Positions 33,711 through 48,900 of a DNA stretch of 64,000 bases are shown one piece after another. Source of the DNA: Alviniconcha marisindica (taxonomy: Eukaryota; Mollusca; Gastropoda; Provannidae). Location: the NCBI GenBank assembly GCA_018857735.1, contig JABMCL010000047.1:1419501-1483500 (forward strand), in the 5' to 3' direction. Under the pieces are notes generated by a model. It ran no database searches, was not told the DNA's origin, and was given only the letters and a program-made list of their open reading frames with translations. A program made the position numbers and the translations under genes. Position 1 is the first letter of the stretch. The number at the start of each line of letters is the position of its first letter.

Positions 33711-35229
33711 ATGTGGAGTTTTGAGGGTGATTTTCGGACAAAGCCGACCCAATCCCTTCGGGGAGCTAGCAAAAAGGTTTGACTTTTTAGAGTTTGACCA
33801 AATAATTGTTCTAAGACTAGATAGATGAGTAGATCTATAGATCTCTTCATGAGTAATCATTGAATTTGACCCCCTGTTAGTTAATTACGCCTCTGTAATA
33901 CCAGTTTCAAACTCTGGGATATTGGATCAGGCAACGGTTGCCAACTTTGCCATTCATCTTGGTGATGACTTGCAATGAAAGTAAAAAGGACACTGTTTCA
34001 GTTTGATTTTCTTTCGCTTTCAGTTTCACTGTTTCAGTGTTGTTTTGTTTGTGTATAATTGTAATCTTGTTATTAATTTTTATGATAAGGGAAATGCACA
34101 TTAATATTTTTACGTACTGATATGTAGCGTTTGAGAGTGATGGTAAAGCAAGAGGCCGGTTTTTCTCCAGCAGGACATTCAGTTGAGATCTACCATTGGT
34201 GCCGTGTGGTGTTCACACTCATTTTCATTTTAAACTGTCACAAGTGTCAGTGGTAGGCATAGGCCATAGTTCAGCCCTGTAATTGTACTGAGACTCTGGT
34301 ATTATGATAATTTTCTGTTTCAATAGCTGTGACTGTGCATAGATATAGATATAATATATATAAATATGCTTATGTACAGTCAGAGCTTTGTGAAACTGGA
34401 GTACAAACTCTGGTATTACATCAGTACATGAATGTAAAATGTCAGATGAAAAATGTGTAAGTTCATATCATGCTTTTGTGCACATCTGTGACATTTCTCA
34501 TACTTTACATGTTGTTTTGAACTGATTTGAAAACAAAGTGATCATCAAGACATCATGACAAATGAGTTATTGACTGACTGAATAATTTACTCATACTCAT
34601 AGTTGATTACTTGATACTAATAATACTTAATAGTACTAATACTACAGTAGTAATACTATGTAACTACAGTCAAACTGAATAAGGTTGGTGTTGTTGTTGT
34701 TTGGGCCCACCCCCACCCCCATCCTCCCTTTATCCAGTCACAAGGTACAGTGATAACACACAATATGTTATAAATAAATCATTGAATGAGTCAGTGAATG
34801 AATGACTGAAATTGTTGTTTTTTACTTAGCCCGTAAAGATTTTGCATCTGATCAAGAAACCTGTATAAAGTGTTGCTGATTTTGTTACAGGAAGCAAAGG
34901 ATTCACTTTTGAAGAGAGCACAGGGAGAAAGACAGAAAAGAGAAGTAAGTAATGTTATATTTGTAACAACTGTATGATCTAGAAATTTTATTCACATTTG
35001 ATTTATTGCAATCTGAGTGTACTCTGTTGTGCTTTAATGTTTTTTTGTTTTAGTTGATTAATCGACAATGATTTACTGAGTGCGCAGAAAGGATTGACAC
35101 AGAATTTAAATGATAATAATAGTATAATTATATATATATATGGTGCTGCATCTCAAAGAGCCCAGAGTGCTTACAAAGACATTATATATAAATTATAATA
35201 TATATTTATATGATGTGCCCATTTCATTA

Positions 35230-35306
<77 letters not shown>

Positions 35307-35315
35307 TCATACACA

Positions 35316-35352
<37 letters not shown>

Positions 35353-38300
35353 CAAATACACGCATTACCAGTGATGGATTTTGATAATCCCATAATATCA
35401 TGTGTAGTTTAAAAGTTTTGGTGACAAATAATTGGTTGAATCACAGTTGGTTACCACTTTCTGGATAGATGACTGGGTCAAGTTGAATTCACAAGCTGAG
35501 GCCCGCTATTTTGGAACTAGTCAAAGCATTGATAAAAATTAGTTTACCTAATCTTTTAAGTTCAAGAATTCTTTCAATTCACCAGGCATCTGTCATCAAC
35601 TTGGACAGCTAAAGTCATTTGCAAAATGAAATATAGGATAAAATACAAGTACAGAAAAGTTCATTAGACTTTGATCACCGACTTCACAAATATCGTTGAT
35701 GAAAGAAATATTATATTCAGATGCAAACATGGCAGAAGATGAAGAATGGAAAAGGAAGTGGCATTTTCATTTTCAAGAAAGCTGTGATTAATTATGATGT
35801 GTCCGACTTTGGTTTTGCTCAAGAGTTAAAAAAAAATTTTAACTGATGATGATTGCTGATTGGCAGTGAAAGGCGAAATGAGAAAATTAGTTTTATGTCA
35901 GAATTAATAATTTAATATGACATGGACGTGCCATCAGCAGGTTTGGAAACTATCAGTACAAACTGTACATTGATTTTCTAAACTCCATCATTGGAATTTT
36001 TACTCTTTTTTTGTTTTGTTTTGATGGGCATATGTAGAGATCTGCAAATATAACAGTAACTGAATAAGACGAGTCTGTAGATCTGTTTGAATCTTATTTT
36101 GTTGCAGATTCAACTAAAATGGTGAAAGGGTGCGCTTAAAAGATGGTGGACAGAAGATTTGATTCATATTTTTGTGTGTTGATTTCTAAATCAGACGTGT
36201 AGTAAACAGGTTACACAATGGGTATTCCTCATGTTTTGCTGAGAAATAAGAAGCACCTGTGTCAATTTTGTCATGTAGCCAGCTCGCCAAGACTCACTCC
36301 ACAAAATTTACTGAACTCATATTTTTATATTGCTTGCTCAAACCCATTATCATTATGTAAGCTCAGTTTGTATTGTCTTCTGCAAGTAATAATGTTTTGT
36401 TGTGCAGCCAGTTACATGACAGCTAATTCAATGGTAATAACATAGATGTCCAGATTTAATACCATGAGCTAGTCAGTTGCATGTTATCTGTCTTGTTTTA
36501 ATTAATTGCTCATAGTCTTTGATTTTTGAATGCAAAAGTGTTTTCAGTGACAGTGTTAATCTTTTGATTTCAGCTGTTGAGAGTCCGTGATGCAAGCGCC
36601 AGAAAAATACAGTGTTTGTATCGAGGCTATCTGGAAAGAAAGAAACAGGTCAGTAATAAGATTTTCTGAGAAGTATAATCATGCACATACGCACACGTAT
36701 GCACGCGCGTGCACACACACACACACACACACACACACCAGCTGCCTTCTTGAACATATTTTAGGCAGTGTTTTACTTCTAATGTTTGTGTTACATGTAT
36801 GTGATTTGTTAATATCATTGGTTATGTTCATGTTGTTATATATGTGTACGAACTGTCACAGTAATGAATAAGTAAACTGTCAAGAGCTATTTTAAAACTA
36901 CTCCAGTTGTTTTATTTAAAAAATGATATAACTACTACAAGGCAGATGAGATTGTCTGTTTATACTTTGTAACTTTAAGCTGTGGCCATACGCTTACAGA
37001 AACCCATTTTTGTTTTGCACAGAGCCAGATGATAATGAGCGAGTTTGATGTCGAGCTGCAGGAGGCCACAAAAAAGTCGTCTGTTGTCAGCCCAACTTTG
37101 TTGTCCAAGCTGATCCAGAAACTGTTTCTGTTCTTCAGGCCTCACTCTGATGGCCAGAGATTGGTCAGTGTTTCTTTTCTTCTTCTTCTTCTTCTTCTTT
37201 TTCGTTCATTTTTGTTCTTTCCTTTTTCGGGTGGATATGGGTGGGGGATTCATTGTAGGTGTGACTCATGGGTCATTTTGTTGTCCAAGCTGATCCAGAA
37301 ACTGTTTCTGTTCTTCAGGCTTCACTCCAGTGGCCAGAGATTGGTCAGTGTTTCTTTTCTTTTTTCTTCACCTTTGTTCTTTCCTTTTTTGGGTGGGTAT
37401 TGGTGTTTTTGTTGTTGTTTCATTGTAGGTGTGACACATGGGTCATTCTGTTGTCCAAGCTGATCCAGAAACTGTTTCTGTTTTTCAGGCCTCACTCCGA
37501 TGGCCAGAGATTGGTTATTTTTTCTTTTCTTCTTGTTTTGCCTTCATTTTTGTTCTTCCCTTTTTTGGGTGGGTTTCATTGTTTCATTGTAGCGGTGACC
37601 CATGAGTCATTTTAGAGACGGGAAGATGATGAAAGAAGATAATGGTGAATTAAACAGAAAACATGAAGGAGGCCTCAGTGATTGATGCAAAGAGATGAAA
37701 GAGGCCAGTTATACCCTGGGTTTTGGCAAGCCTCCTTCACCTTCTTATGTCATTCCCCCATTAATGCCCTAACATGCAAGAATGTGAATTATTATTGTCA
37801 CAAACGCCTTCTGTGAATGGACTAGGTGAAACTGTTTAAAAGTAGTTTTCATTTCAAGCATCTTATAATGTAATGTAAAAGAATATTGATATAGTGCCAG
37901 CACCTAGCGTGAGCCTGAAGTGCAAAATACAAAACAATAGAGTAAAGAAATAATAAAAATAAACAAAATGTACACAATTTTGACAGTCATGGCAGACATT
38001 TTTTGCTATACTAACTAAGTTTAAAAAAAAAAACTTTTGCTTTCTGCAATCCCACCCTCTTCTCCTTTCCATCTCTTCTGTTTGCTTTCTTTTGTGAAAT
38101 AATGAATATATAATATATAATGAAACTCTGTACCATAGTAATTCATTTTCTTGTTCTGGTGGTTTTGAATACTTTGACAGTCAGGGCTAAGTCAGTCATA
38201 GAGTAATTGTTTTGCTCCAGGTCTCAGTGAGCCAGCAGTTGTTAAAACAGAAAGATGACTACTTGGTATGGGTCTTCCGAGACCCCCCTCAAGCCATCCT

Positions 38301-39905
38301 GCAAATCAAAAGGTTCTTGGAACTGAACTTGAGGTGGGTGTTGTTTGTTGACAGATGTGTTCTGTGGCTGTGATCTGTGTCTTGTTTGGTGGCCTTTGGC
38401 AGTTTGAGTTGACTGTAGCTGTTTGATTGTACCCAACCATTCACCTCAGATCTCCCTCCTGACCACTCCCCCCCCCCCAACACATACACACAGAATAATG
38501 GGGAGGGGGGTTTCCCGAGAAGTATAGATCACTCAGGTCAAACACATAGAAGGTTCAGAATAACACTATTTATTATGACAAAACACAACATGCAAATTAG
38601 AATGCCAGCAGTCATTCTTGTTTCAGATTTTTATAGATCACCCAATATGACTTAACATGAAGAAACCACATTTTTGTTAAAAAAAGAAAATGCAATGAAA
38701 AAAAAAATGAAAAAAGGTTCTACTACAAACAGTTCTGCAGCTCTGCTAAGTGTGGCTGGCAGTCCTAGTTTTCATACATGTATCTGTTCTCTTCATTTGA
38801 TCAGAATTTGTCGTGGTTTCAGATACCTGATCAGCATAATCAACAGCCCAACCCCCATCGCAGTGCCCATGCGCATGCTGGAAGTGTTCATCTCTCCTGC
38901 CATATACGATCCTGTAACTCAGCACTCTGGTAAAAGCAATGACATCATTGTGTGTCTGCTGCTCAAGCATCTCATCAGACATGGTGAGTCAGGCAAAGGA
39001 CGGTCTGCAGCAGCAGAAGCTTTTTACAATAGCATTAGGACAACAACACTGACAGAAGCATGTGAAGGTACCCGAGCAATAGTACAGCAGCTAATAACAA
39101 TGAGTGAAAATGACATTAGTGGGGTGAAGGGGCTAAACAAATATATATGGTGTAATCCAGCTGCAACATGTGTGGCAAACAGGACAGAACACTTCAGAAT
39201 TCAATAGTGCTTGCTGAAGAGATAGGTTTTGAGTGCTTGCTTGAATTAGGTTTTTCATTGTGAAGTCCTGATGTCATATGGGCAAAAGTACTGTGGTTAA
39301 TTCTTCAGTGATTCTTTAAAAAAAGTAATCTGGAGTCTACATGTTGTAATGAAATAACGTAAAACACAGTTTCGTAATGTTTAAAAATGTAAAATTTTCT
39401 GAGATTTTCACAAAATCATTTTGATGAGCTTTTAAAATTCCAGTTGCATGCCGGTTTTGTTCTACAGGTTATTTTGAGTGCATGAAGGAGATTCTCAACC
39501 AGAAAGTTCCGTCCAGCCTGGAAAGATCCTCAACACCCCCCACCCCTGTAGCGGCCAGTGTGTTGGATCTCATCATGAGTCCCGTCAGCTTTGCTACTGC
39601 CACTGCCGACAAAGCATTCAGGTCAGCTGCTGTGGACAATACATATTATATATATATATATGTATGTATGTATAATGTGTATTTTTACCACAAGTCTTGC
39701 GTGCTATTGCCAGCAATGCTTTCAGGCAAGAGTGACTCCTGTCATCATGTGAATGTTGTTCAGATCTTTTGCCTTGAATCTTGGTCTGTGTGAGGTAATA
39801 ACATCTGGGCCATGGGCAAAATGCTCTTAAAGATAATTCTACACACATGCATATATATATATTATTATTCTTGAGTATACACATGCATGTACATAAATGT
39901 GCTCA

Positions 39906-39983
<78 letters not shown>

Positions 39984-42900
39984 ACAGCACCTTTAGTTGA
40001 AAACAGCTACAATTTGCAGACTATAAGGTGATACATTTTTCCTCTAATTTCACCACTTTAGCTGTGTATGTTTCAATTTTTAGCCAAACTTCAAGGAAAG
40101 GGGGGGAGGGGTTCTATTCAGAAGCACCTTGCAGTATGAGAAGTACTGTATGTTATGAACAGTGGAAAAAAAACAGAATTATGAATGGATGCATGGTTCC
40201 CTGTGTTCCAGCCACCAGGTACTCCTGGCTGTGTGTCGAACGCTGCTGTGTCCCTGCTTCACAGAGCAGGTGTCTCAGTTCCTGCTGCCAGCCATGGCCT
40301 ACGGGAAATACCCCTTCCCCTTTGTGGAGCTCATCCAGGCCCTCATCACACACACGTCTGAATCAGCTGCTACTGACAGCAAGTCTGGTTTGTCCCCACC
40401 TAAATCAGCAGCAGCAGCATCATCGTCAACAGCATCAGCAGCATCATCAATGGCATCTGTGACTGCCTACTCAAGGAACCCGCCTAACAGTTTGCTGTCC
40501 TCCCCTTGGCTGCTTTTGTCTATTCTAACAATTGGCGAGAAAAAATTAAGTAAGTCTGTGTTGGTTTTTTGTTGGTTTTGTTTTGTGGGCTTTTTGGGGG
40601 TGACACTGACAGGAAATTTCAGTCTATTTTGTCAGTTTTACACAGTGAATATTAACTGCAGGTAAATTTTAAACCTCTTCAGAGAAAATGTGCCCAACAT
40701 CAAAACAAATTTTGATGAACAAACCAAAAAGTTCCTGCTTTTAGGACAAAAGTGTGTATGTATTTGCTGTCTGATCACTTACTTCAGTATTTCATTGGAC
40801 TTCTTACTATTCTGGCCTGGCTCACAGAGTCATAGAACTGTATCTTCCTCACTGTATTTATTCCTGCATTTTTGTGGTCATTTGTTTACATATAATTTGT
40901 TTTCCATATTTTGTGTTTTTTTATGCTTCTGGTCAGTGTGATTTCCCTCCATGCAGTGTTTAAGTTGCTTCCTGTGCAGGTCACCTAGATGATGTGAGTG
41001 GAAATGCCTACCTGGAGCTGCTGAGACTGCTGATGCCTTACCTGCCAATGTCCAAAGAGGCAGAGTCTGAAGGAGGGGACGATGACTCTGATGATGAGGA
41101 TGACCCAATGACGGTGGGGGAGGTTGGTTAACACCAGCTGTGTTTCTAAGAGATTAGTTTGCAGTTAAAAGGAATAATGGAAACAGCATACAAAGATGTA
41201 TGTTTCCCCTGAAAGTTAAAGAGGGCTACCCTGCTGAACTCTGAACCCCGCCTTTCTGTAGGTCCATTGCCTCAAGCTATCGGTCTGATCGTCATGTGGT
41301 ACTATGTTGACAAGTGGTACGCACAATGATTTTAGCTTGATTTTGTCATACAGAAAAATGGAAATTGCCTCATTTGAATACAGTTGATATCTCTCATCAT
41401 CAATAAATGTTTGCCATTACTTATTGTTCAGAATCTACAAATCTTTTATTCAGGTGCTGTTCTTTAGGTTGTGGGCCAGACATGCTCTTCGACCATCTGG
41501 TACAAAGATTTGTTCTGAGTTTGCTCTAGAAATGATGTATAAACAGAGTTCTGACTGGGATTTGATCCGCAGGGTCTGTCAGGGATACGAGACGAGTGTA
41601 TCCGAATACTGGACTCCCCTGGCCACCTCAAGTGTTTCCTCACCTGTCTACGTGAGTCGTCAGAAGGGGAATCCATTGAGCGAGTGGCCAGCATTTGTCA
41701 CATTCTCCTGTGTCAACAACGCATGGCAGTACACAAACTGAGGTACGGCACTTTGCCCAGCTGAAGGGGATTACTATTTATGTGTTTCATTCTTTAAGGT
41801 TTAGAGCTGACACTGGTAACCAAGTTTTCTGCCTGAATACCAAGGAACAGTATTCCCAGCTTCTGTTTTTTTCACACCCGACCATTGACTGATCAAAGCT
41901 GTTGTCAAGCAGTTAATGAACTTTACCTGGGGTCGCCAACACCAGATATTTTGGATTCTATGGCACAATGGAAACTTGTGGCCAGAATATCAGAAGTATT
42001 TTTTTCTGCTTGGCATGAAATCAGTCTTTAAAAGAGAACAGCAGTACAGGGAAATGGTACAGTGTGAATAGCCAAATCACCATTCTTATTCAGGATTTCA
42101 TCTGAAAATAGATTGTCTTGAGAGGGTTTCACCTGCCTTGCTTCTCTAGACGGGTGCTGTCCAAGTGCACTGTAGGCTGTAAGAGAGGCAACACCTTGGT
42201 GAAGGCTCAGCCCAGCACAAGCAGGACACAGCCGGCTGCAATAATAGTGGGTGCTCATGGTAATGTTAAAGTGTCATTACCAAATTAAGCTGCAAATTTT
42301 TAGACGTCTCAGAGCTGCTGCACATCGGGACTAAAAATTGGAAGTGAAACACAGTCATTGTCAATTTTTTTAAGCATAGTCGGGACTGTTTGTATAACAA
42401 CATGCATGTACCTTGGGTGACAAATGGTTTTTCTTCTGTTTTTTCTTCTTTCAGACTGCTGTACAGCCTGGCATTCAACACAGAGTTCATCCGCAACCTG
42501 TGGCAGGCATGCACCTCTGTATCCATGCAGACAGTCACAGGGTGAGGGCACTGGCAGTCCTTTGCTCAAAGAAACCTCAGTGTAAATCCTTCTGGACATT
42601 TGCCACTAGTACAACCGTCAGCCGTTATCACCAGGTTGTCCCTCAAGAGGTTCTGACATCTGGCACCAGCTCATGCATTGTACTTATTCAGCAAGTTGTC
42701 CCTGAAGAGGTGCTGACATTTGGCTCTAGTTCATTTGTTGGACTTATCATCAGTTTATCCCTGAAGAGGTACTGGCAGGGATGGAAACCCCAGGAAGCTG
42801 GGGGGAGAGGGAGTCTGTACTGAACACTGCACTCTTACCACCTGAACGCGTCTGCCTTAAGATGGGGAATTGCATCACTCCCTTTTCCTGTTAAACTGAT

Positions 42901-45900
42901 AGTGGCGTGGGCAAAGGTAGCAGATGCAAGACAGTGATCATGAACTGCAGCTGTCATAATCTGGCAAGCAACCTTTATTGTTCACATCAGCACAGCTCCC
43001 TTGCAGATAAAATGTGGTTTCTGCCCCCAAACCTGGCTGCATGCATTCTTCCTTTACGCAGTGTTTAGCTGTCTAGTTGGGTTTTCACTTGCAAAGCATT
43101 TTTGTGTTGTGCAAACTTCCCAGCAGTAGCATTATAATGCTGTATCCTTGTGTGCATTTTTTCGATGGCATTAAAAATAGTTATAATTTTTATTAAAAAA
43201 GAAAGCAAGATTTGGGTGGCTTTCAGTGATGATAATGGAGTAAAGCAAAAAGTGACCATGATGGCGATCACATTGGCTGCCCCAGGTCCAAGACGCCCCT
43301 GCTGATGATGCTGTCAAGCGGTTTACCAATGTCAGAGCCTGACGTACAGAGAATTGTCCCCCTGCTGTCCACTTTCTGCTCCATGTTTTCCTACTCCTTG
43401 CTCACCCTGCATGATGCTGACTTCTACGGGGATGATCAGGGTAAGCAGCAGACAAGCTCTTCTGGCATTAGGAGCAGCCACGGTCATTATTACTGATTAT
43501 CATACTACTTCTGTGTGACATCTTACGTTTTACATACTGCTGGCCCACTCTTAATTAAGCATGGATATCGGCTCTTGTAATGTGCGCAACAATCTTAGTG
43601 CATGCTGTGAAGATGAAATGAACATTAGTGAGTGTTCAAGCAGAAGAACTGAAACAGTCATTTACCAAGTTGCTTTGTAATGCCCTATAAAAAAAGACAT
43701 GTTTTGTTGTTGTTTGTTGTGTTCTGAGTGCACCCTCTGGCGTGCATCTACCTTTTCTTCCCCTTTTCTGTCACAGCGGAAGAAATTAAACATGGTTTGG
43801 TATCTGGATGTGTGCATTGTACCCTGATAACTTCAGGTCTCAGTTTGGTGAAAGCTTGGATATTGGTTCATAGGGTAAACTCTTGAACCCAATCATGCAC
43901 AAACGCACACACAGTGCAAGTCAGTGCCTCTCTCTTCATAGCAACTTTACCATTAAGGCCAAGCCAACCATGCTGGATACACCAGAGCAAAATACAAAGT
44001 TGAAAAGTAAAGGCCTGATTCACCGTTAAAATCAAAGAGCCATTTAAATTGTTCAGGGTTGAAATATTTATGAATTACAAAGAGGGACTTTACACAACAT
44101 TTTCTGCCAGTGCAGGCTTGTATTTGGTAATGCCATTTGGCCTAAAGTAAACAGACATTGGTCAGGGGGGTCGTTTTCTGTCAGAATGAAATGCAAGATA
44201 TATCTTGCCAAGCGTTGGTAAGATCTGACTCATGACAGCTCAGTGTAAACTTTCTGTCCTGTGCTCTTCATACAATAAACCAACTGTGTAAACTGGCTAT
44301 TCATGTTATCAGTTGTTTCTTTCTGTTCCAACAGAGCAAAGTTCCAGCATGCCTTTCACGTTACGAGAAATAGTGCCCATGAGTCTTGCATTGCGCAACG
44401 CCTGTCTGGGCATCATTGAGCTTGCCCATCCAGATGCCAGGTTCTCCATCAACGAGGACTACCGTCAGGCGCTGAACAAAACAGGCGTCAAGAGAAGGCA
44501 GACCTCCGAACTGGAGTACAAAAAAGAGACACGCTTGTGGGCTTTTCTGTTTAAGGTGAGGGTGAGTCGCTGTACGTGAATCCTGCTTTTAGATGCAGCT
44601 GAATTGACATTATATGAGAGGGTGTTCATTTTAGGAGAGATTTGCTTTTGATGTGTCGACCCTTATCAACACACACACACATGTAAAACAGTGAACAATA
44701 ACCCAATAGCTGCTGTAGGAGGAAAGAAAAGGACAACAATATGGTGGGCAGTTTTCAGCCTGTTTGATGTTGTTTGTGTCACAGGTGATCTCTACATTGG
44801 TGAGGCAGATTCACAGTCGTGACAGTCGCAGACCATTCTGTGTTCATGGTCACTGGCTGGCTCCCAACATCTCCATGCAGGCTGATAAGGTAGAGCATTA
44901 CAGAATCATTATCTGTTGGCAGTTAATCGTGAAGGATTGTCTGTGGGTGTTTGATGATGTGCGATTGTTATTTGAGCTGTGGAGGTGTTTTGGACCCTCG
45001 TGTCATGACACACATGCAGAAATCTTCAGATGATGCTGGAAGTGGATCAGGCTGCTGCAAGTAAACTGAATAAGGCTGAACTAAACGGAGTGAGCTGTTT
45101 CTGGATGTTTCAGAGTGAATATATTTATCACTGATAAATAACAAAGTGTTTGCTGTGGTGAAGATCCTCATTTCTGGGGTGGAATGTGTGACTGGAGATG
45201 AGTTAAGGTAGAGCATTGTCGGACCCATCCCTTGCTCACGTGTCATTTCATTTTCAGCATGTGTACCCTTTCCAAAATGTGAGGGCCCGGCGTACCATGT
45301 TCATCCAGCGTCCCCAAGCATCCCACAGACTGGAGACTTTGAGGAGTCAAGGTCAGTCAGTTTGCATGCAGAGGACATCTCTGTTTTTTATATTTTTTAT
45401 GTCTATTGTATAATGATGATACACAATCTGTAATTGTCTCACAGACTTGAAGACGAGAAGTCAAAATCAGTTTGAATGCATGGTACAACTCTTTGCTTAC
45501 CCGTTTCCGGTGTCCAGTACAGAGATTTGTTCTACCCTTATGTGCATGATAGCATTGGAATATGTCATTTGATTTTTTATGTTTGTGCATCTCTTTGGTA
45601 AGTTTGCGCAGGTGAATATTGTGGCTTATGCTCTATATCATGCGTGCATTGTTGATGTGACTACAAAGTCCATGACTATTGGCTTATGATCATGGCTGAC
45701 CATAATTCTGTATATGAATAAAAACCAAACAGTTCAGGAATATAAGTACATGGTTACATAAAGTGCTAATGGCTCCTGATTATGGCTGACCATAATTCTG
45801 TATTTGAACAAAAACCCAGCATTTCAGGAATGGAGTAACAGGGTTACATAAAGTATGCTCTACCTACGGTTGCATAATTATTATGATGATGTGTACTGTA

Positions 45901-48900
45901 TTGAGCTGTTTGTAGTTGCACATTAAGTTCAGTGGCATTACATGGGTCTCCCTGTTTCAGACGAGGAAGGCCCACCCCTTGGCAACCGGGAGCTGCGCAA
46001 CTTGATCATCCTGTCGGAGCTCCCCTTCGTCGTGTCCTTTGAGGAAAGAGTCAAGGTGAGTGAGCTAAAACCTCAGACTGGAGAGGTGTATTTATTTCCC
46101 ACCAACAGATGTGAAAGACAGAGTCTATTATCTTGAGTCAAGGTGAGTGAGCTAAAACCTCAAACCAGACAGGTTTATTTCTTTCCCACCTACAGATGTG
46201 CAAGACAGTGTCTGTTATCTTGAGTCAAGGTGAGTGAGCTAAAACCTCAAACCAGACAGGTTTATTTCTTTCCCACCTACAGATGTGCAAGACAGTGTCT
46301 GTTATCTTGAGTCAAGGTGAGTGAGCTAAAACCTCAAACCGGACAGGTTTATTTATTTTCCACCTACTGATGTGAAAGACAGTGTCTGTTATCTTGAGTC
46401 AAGGTGAGCTAAAACCTCAAACCAGACAGGTTTACTTCTTTCCTACCTACAGATGTGAAAGACTGTCTGTTATCTTGAGTCAAGGTGAGCTAAAACCTCA
46501 AACCAGACAGGTTTACTTCTTTCCCACCTACAGATGTGAAAGACTGTCTGTTATCTTGAGTCAAGGTGAGCTAAAACCTCAAACCAGACAGGTTTACTTC
46601 TTTCCCACCTACAGATGTGAAAGACAGTGTCTGTTGAGTCGAGGTGAGTGAGCTAAAACCTCAAACCAGACAGGCTTATTTATTTCCCACCTACAGATCT
46701 GAAAAACAATGTTTGCTATCTTGAGTCAAGGTGGGTGAGCTAAAACCTCAAACCGGACAGGTTTATTTCTTTCCCACCTACTGATGTGAAAGTCAGTTAT
46801 CTTGAGTCAAGGTAAGTGAGCTAAAACCATGTGCCACCAGTCTGCCACCAGTCTCAAAGTACTGAGCCCCATAACAGTGCTTCGTCAACTGACCTTGTTG
46901 TCATTTCTGTTGTAGATCCTGCAGCAGCTGATACTGATGGACAAGGCAGAGCACCAGGGCGAAATGCTCAACTACAACATGGGCCGCAACATCAGCATCA
47001 TGATACGACGACCATACATCTATGAGGATGCCTTTGAAAAACTCTCCTTAGAGAATGGTGAGGCTGCGTCTTTGGTCTGGATTTTGATTGTTTTGGGTTG
47101 TTTGCTTTGTTCCATTAATGATTGGTGGCAATGGTCTGCATTTTGGTCATTGGTTAGTTTGAGAATTTCGTTTCCATGTTGTTGTTTTTTGAGTCTTTGA
47201 AAAAAAAAAGGCATTGTTTTTGTCAAAATTTCTTGTTTTTCAAGCACATTGTAGCTGTGGTCCACAGAAACCAACACAGTTGAAGCTTCTGATGTCTCTA
47301 GCCTAGGGTGGTGGGAAACGTTACCTTTCAAACCTTCTCTTGTCGGGTCAGTAAGTGTCTTCATTTTGAGATGTCTACTCTTGATGGTTGTTTGGGGGGC
47401 ATTTTTCATAGACATGGGTTTCTCTCATACTTAGGCTAAAACAGAGTTATTCTTGCTTGGCTAGTCATAGTATTGGTTGTTTTGAAATCATTTAGTTTCC
47501 TGGGTTGGTGAGGTGTGTTTTTTCTCAGTGTTATTGGTGTTGAGAATTTAAGGATTGGAGAGATCATCCCTCAGAATATCTTGAAGGAGGTTAGTTGTGC
47601 TTGTGTTCTTTCTAGACTTGGGTTTCTCTTGTACCTAGGCTAAAACACAGAGTTGTTCTTGGTTGGCTAGTCATAGTATTGGTTGTTTTGAAGTCTTTTA
47701 GTTTCTTGGGTTGGTGGGGTGTTTTTTTCAGTGTCACTGTTGTTGAGAATTTAAGGATTGCAGGGATCATCCTTCTGACTATCTTGAAGGATGTTAGTTG
47801 TGTTCGTGTTCCTTCTTGGAGTCTGTTCAGACATGTTTGTGACACATCCAGGCATGCAGACTTTGTAATTCTAGTTGATGAAGTGAGCTGCACACACCTG
47901 GATGTGTTGTGTTTGAGCATGTCAGTGTTACTTAAAGTTGCCATAGTCTTAGGTGTTAGGTGACATCTTTGAAACTGTACATGCTGATAGCTTCTAAGAA
48001 GCCTTATACATACATATTAGTTGTGATGACTGACCCTTCAAGTTCGCAGGAGTGAAAAAATTGTGTTTTTTATTTTGCTTTTGTTTTTAATGTGATTCGT
48101 CTAAGCACATGCTTTACTTGTCAGTTACAACAGATGGGCTTTGATTAGATTCTTTATTAGTAAAAGACTCAAAGGGAGGTGGGGGGGGGGGGGTCTGTCT
48201 GTACCTCTCGTTATGAACAACTCTTTGGTTTCTTTGTGTGTTTTTTCCTCTCATTTTCCCCCCTTTTCTGTTTACTTGTAGAACCCAACTTGAAGCTGAA
48301 GATGCGTGTCCAGCTCGTGAATGCTGCCGGTCTGGATGAAGCAGGAATCGATGGTGGCGGAGTCTTCCGAGAATTCTTGTCAGAGCTGCTGAAAGCAGGC
48401 TTTGACCCAAACCGAGGGTTCTTCAAGTACACAGCTGACCGACTGCTGTACCCCAACCCTCAAGCCAGCATCCTGGCAGCCAACTTCAAAGAGCATTCTT
48501 TCTTCCTGGGGCGCATGCTGGGCAAGGTGAGTCCAATGTTTGAAGATGGAAAGCAGCTACCTAAATGTGGGTGGGGGGGAAGGAGGGAGCACCTTTCTTA
48601 AATGTTCTTAAATGTAGAGATCATTTGCACATGCAAAAAACTGTAAGTTGTAGTTTAATTAACACAGAGAGAAATTGGGGGGGAGGGGGATTCTAAGCTA
48701 GCTGATTTAGGGAGTAGTTATCTGAAAATGCTCCCCAATTTCTTCATTCACGATGTCATTGTCTTATGTGGTTTTCTGCGTTGATAATAATACTTTGCGT
48801 GTACCCTGAACACATTACTCTGTGTGTAAATGTATGTAACTAGAACAAAATAGCTATCATGACTCCTGTTGTTGATGTGACCGACAGGCGCTGTATGAGA

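Noticed and set aside
41461..41572. Extra UBE3C exon after the ttctttag acceptor at 41467
   Set aside because: The frame hits a stop before the next donor, and exons 9 and 10 already join in phase with good homology.
46382..46651. 89-codon frame repeating [19 protein letters not shown]
   Set aside because: It is the exon 16 donor minisatellite read through; kept as a repeat finding and not as a gene.
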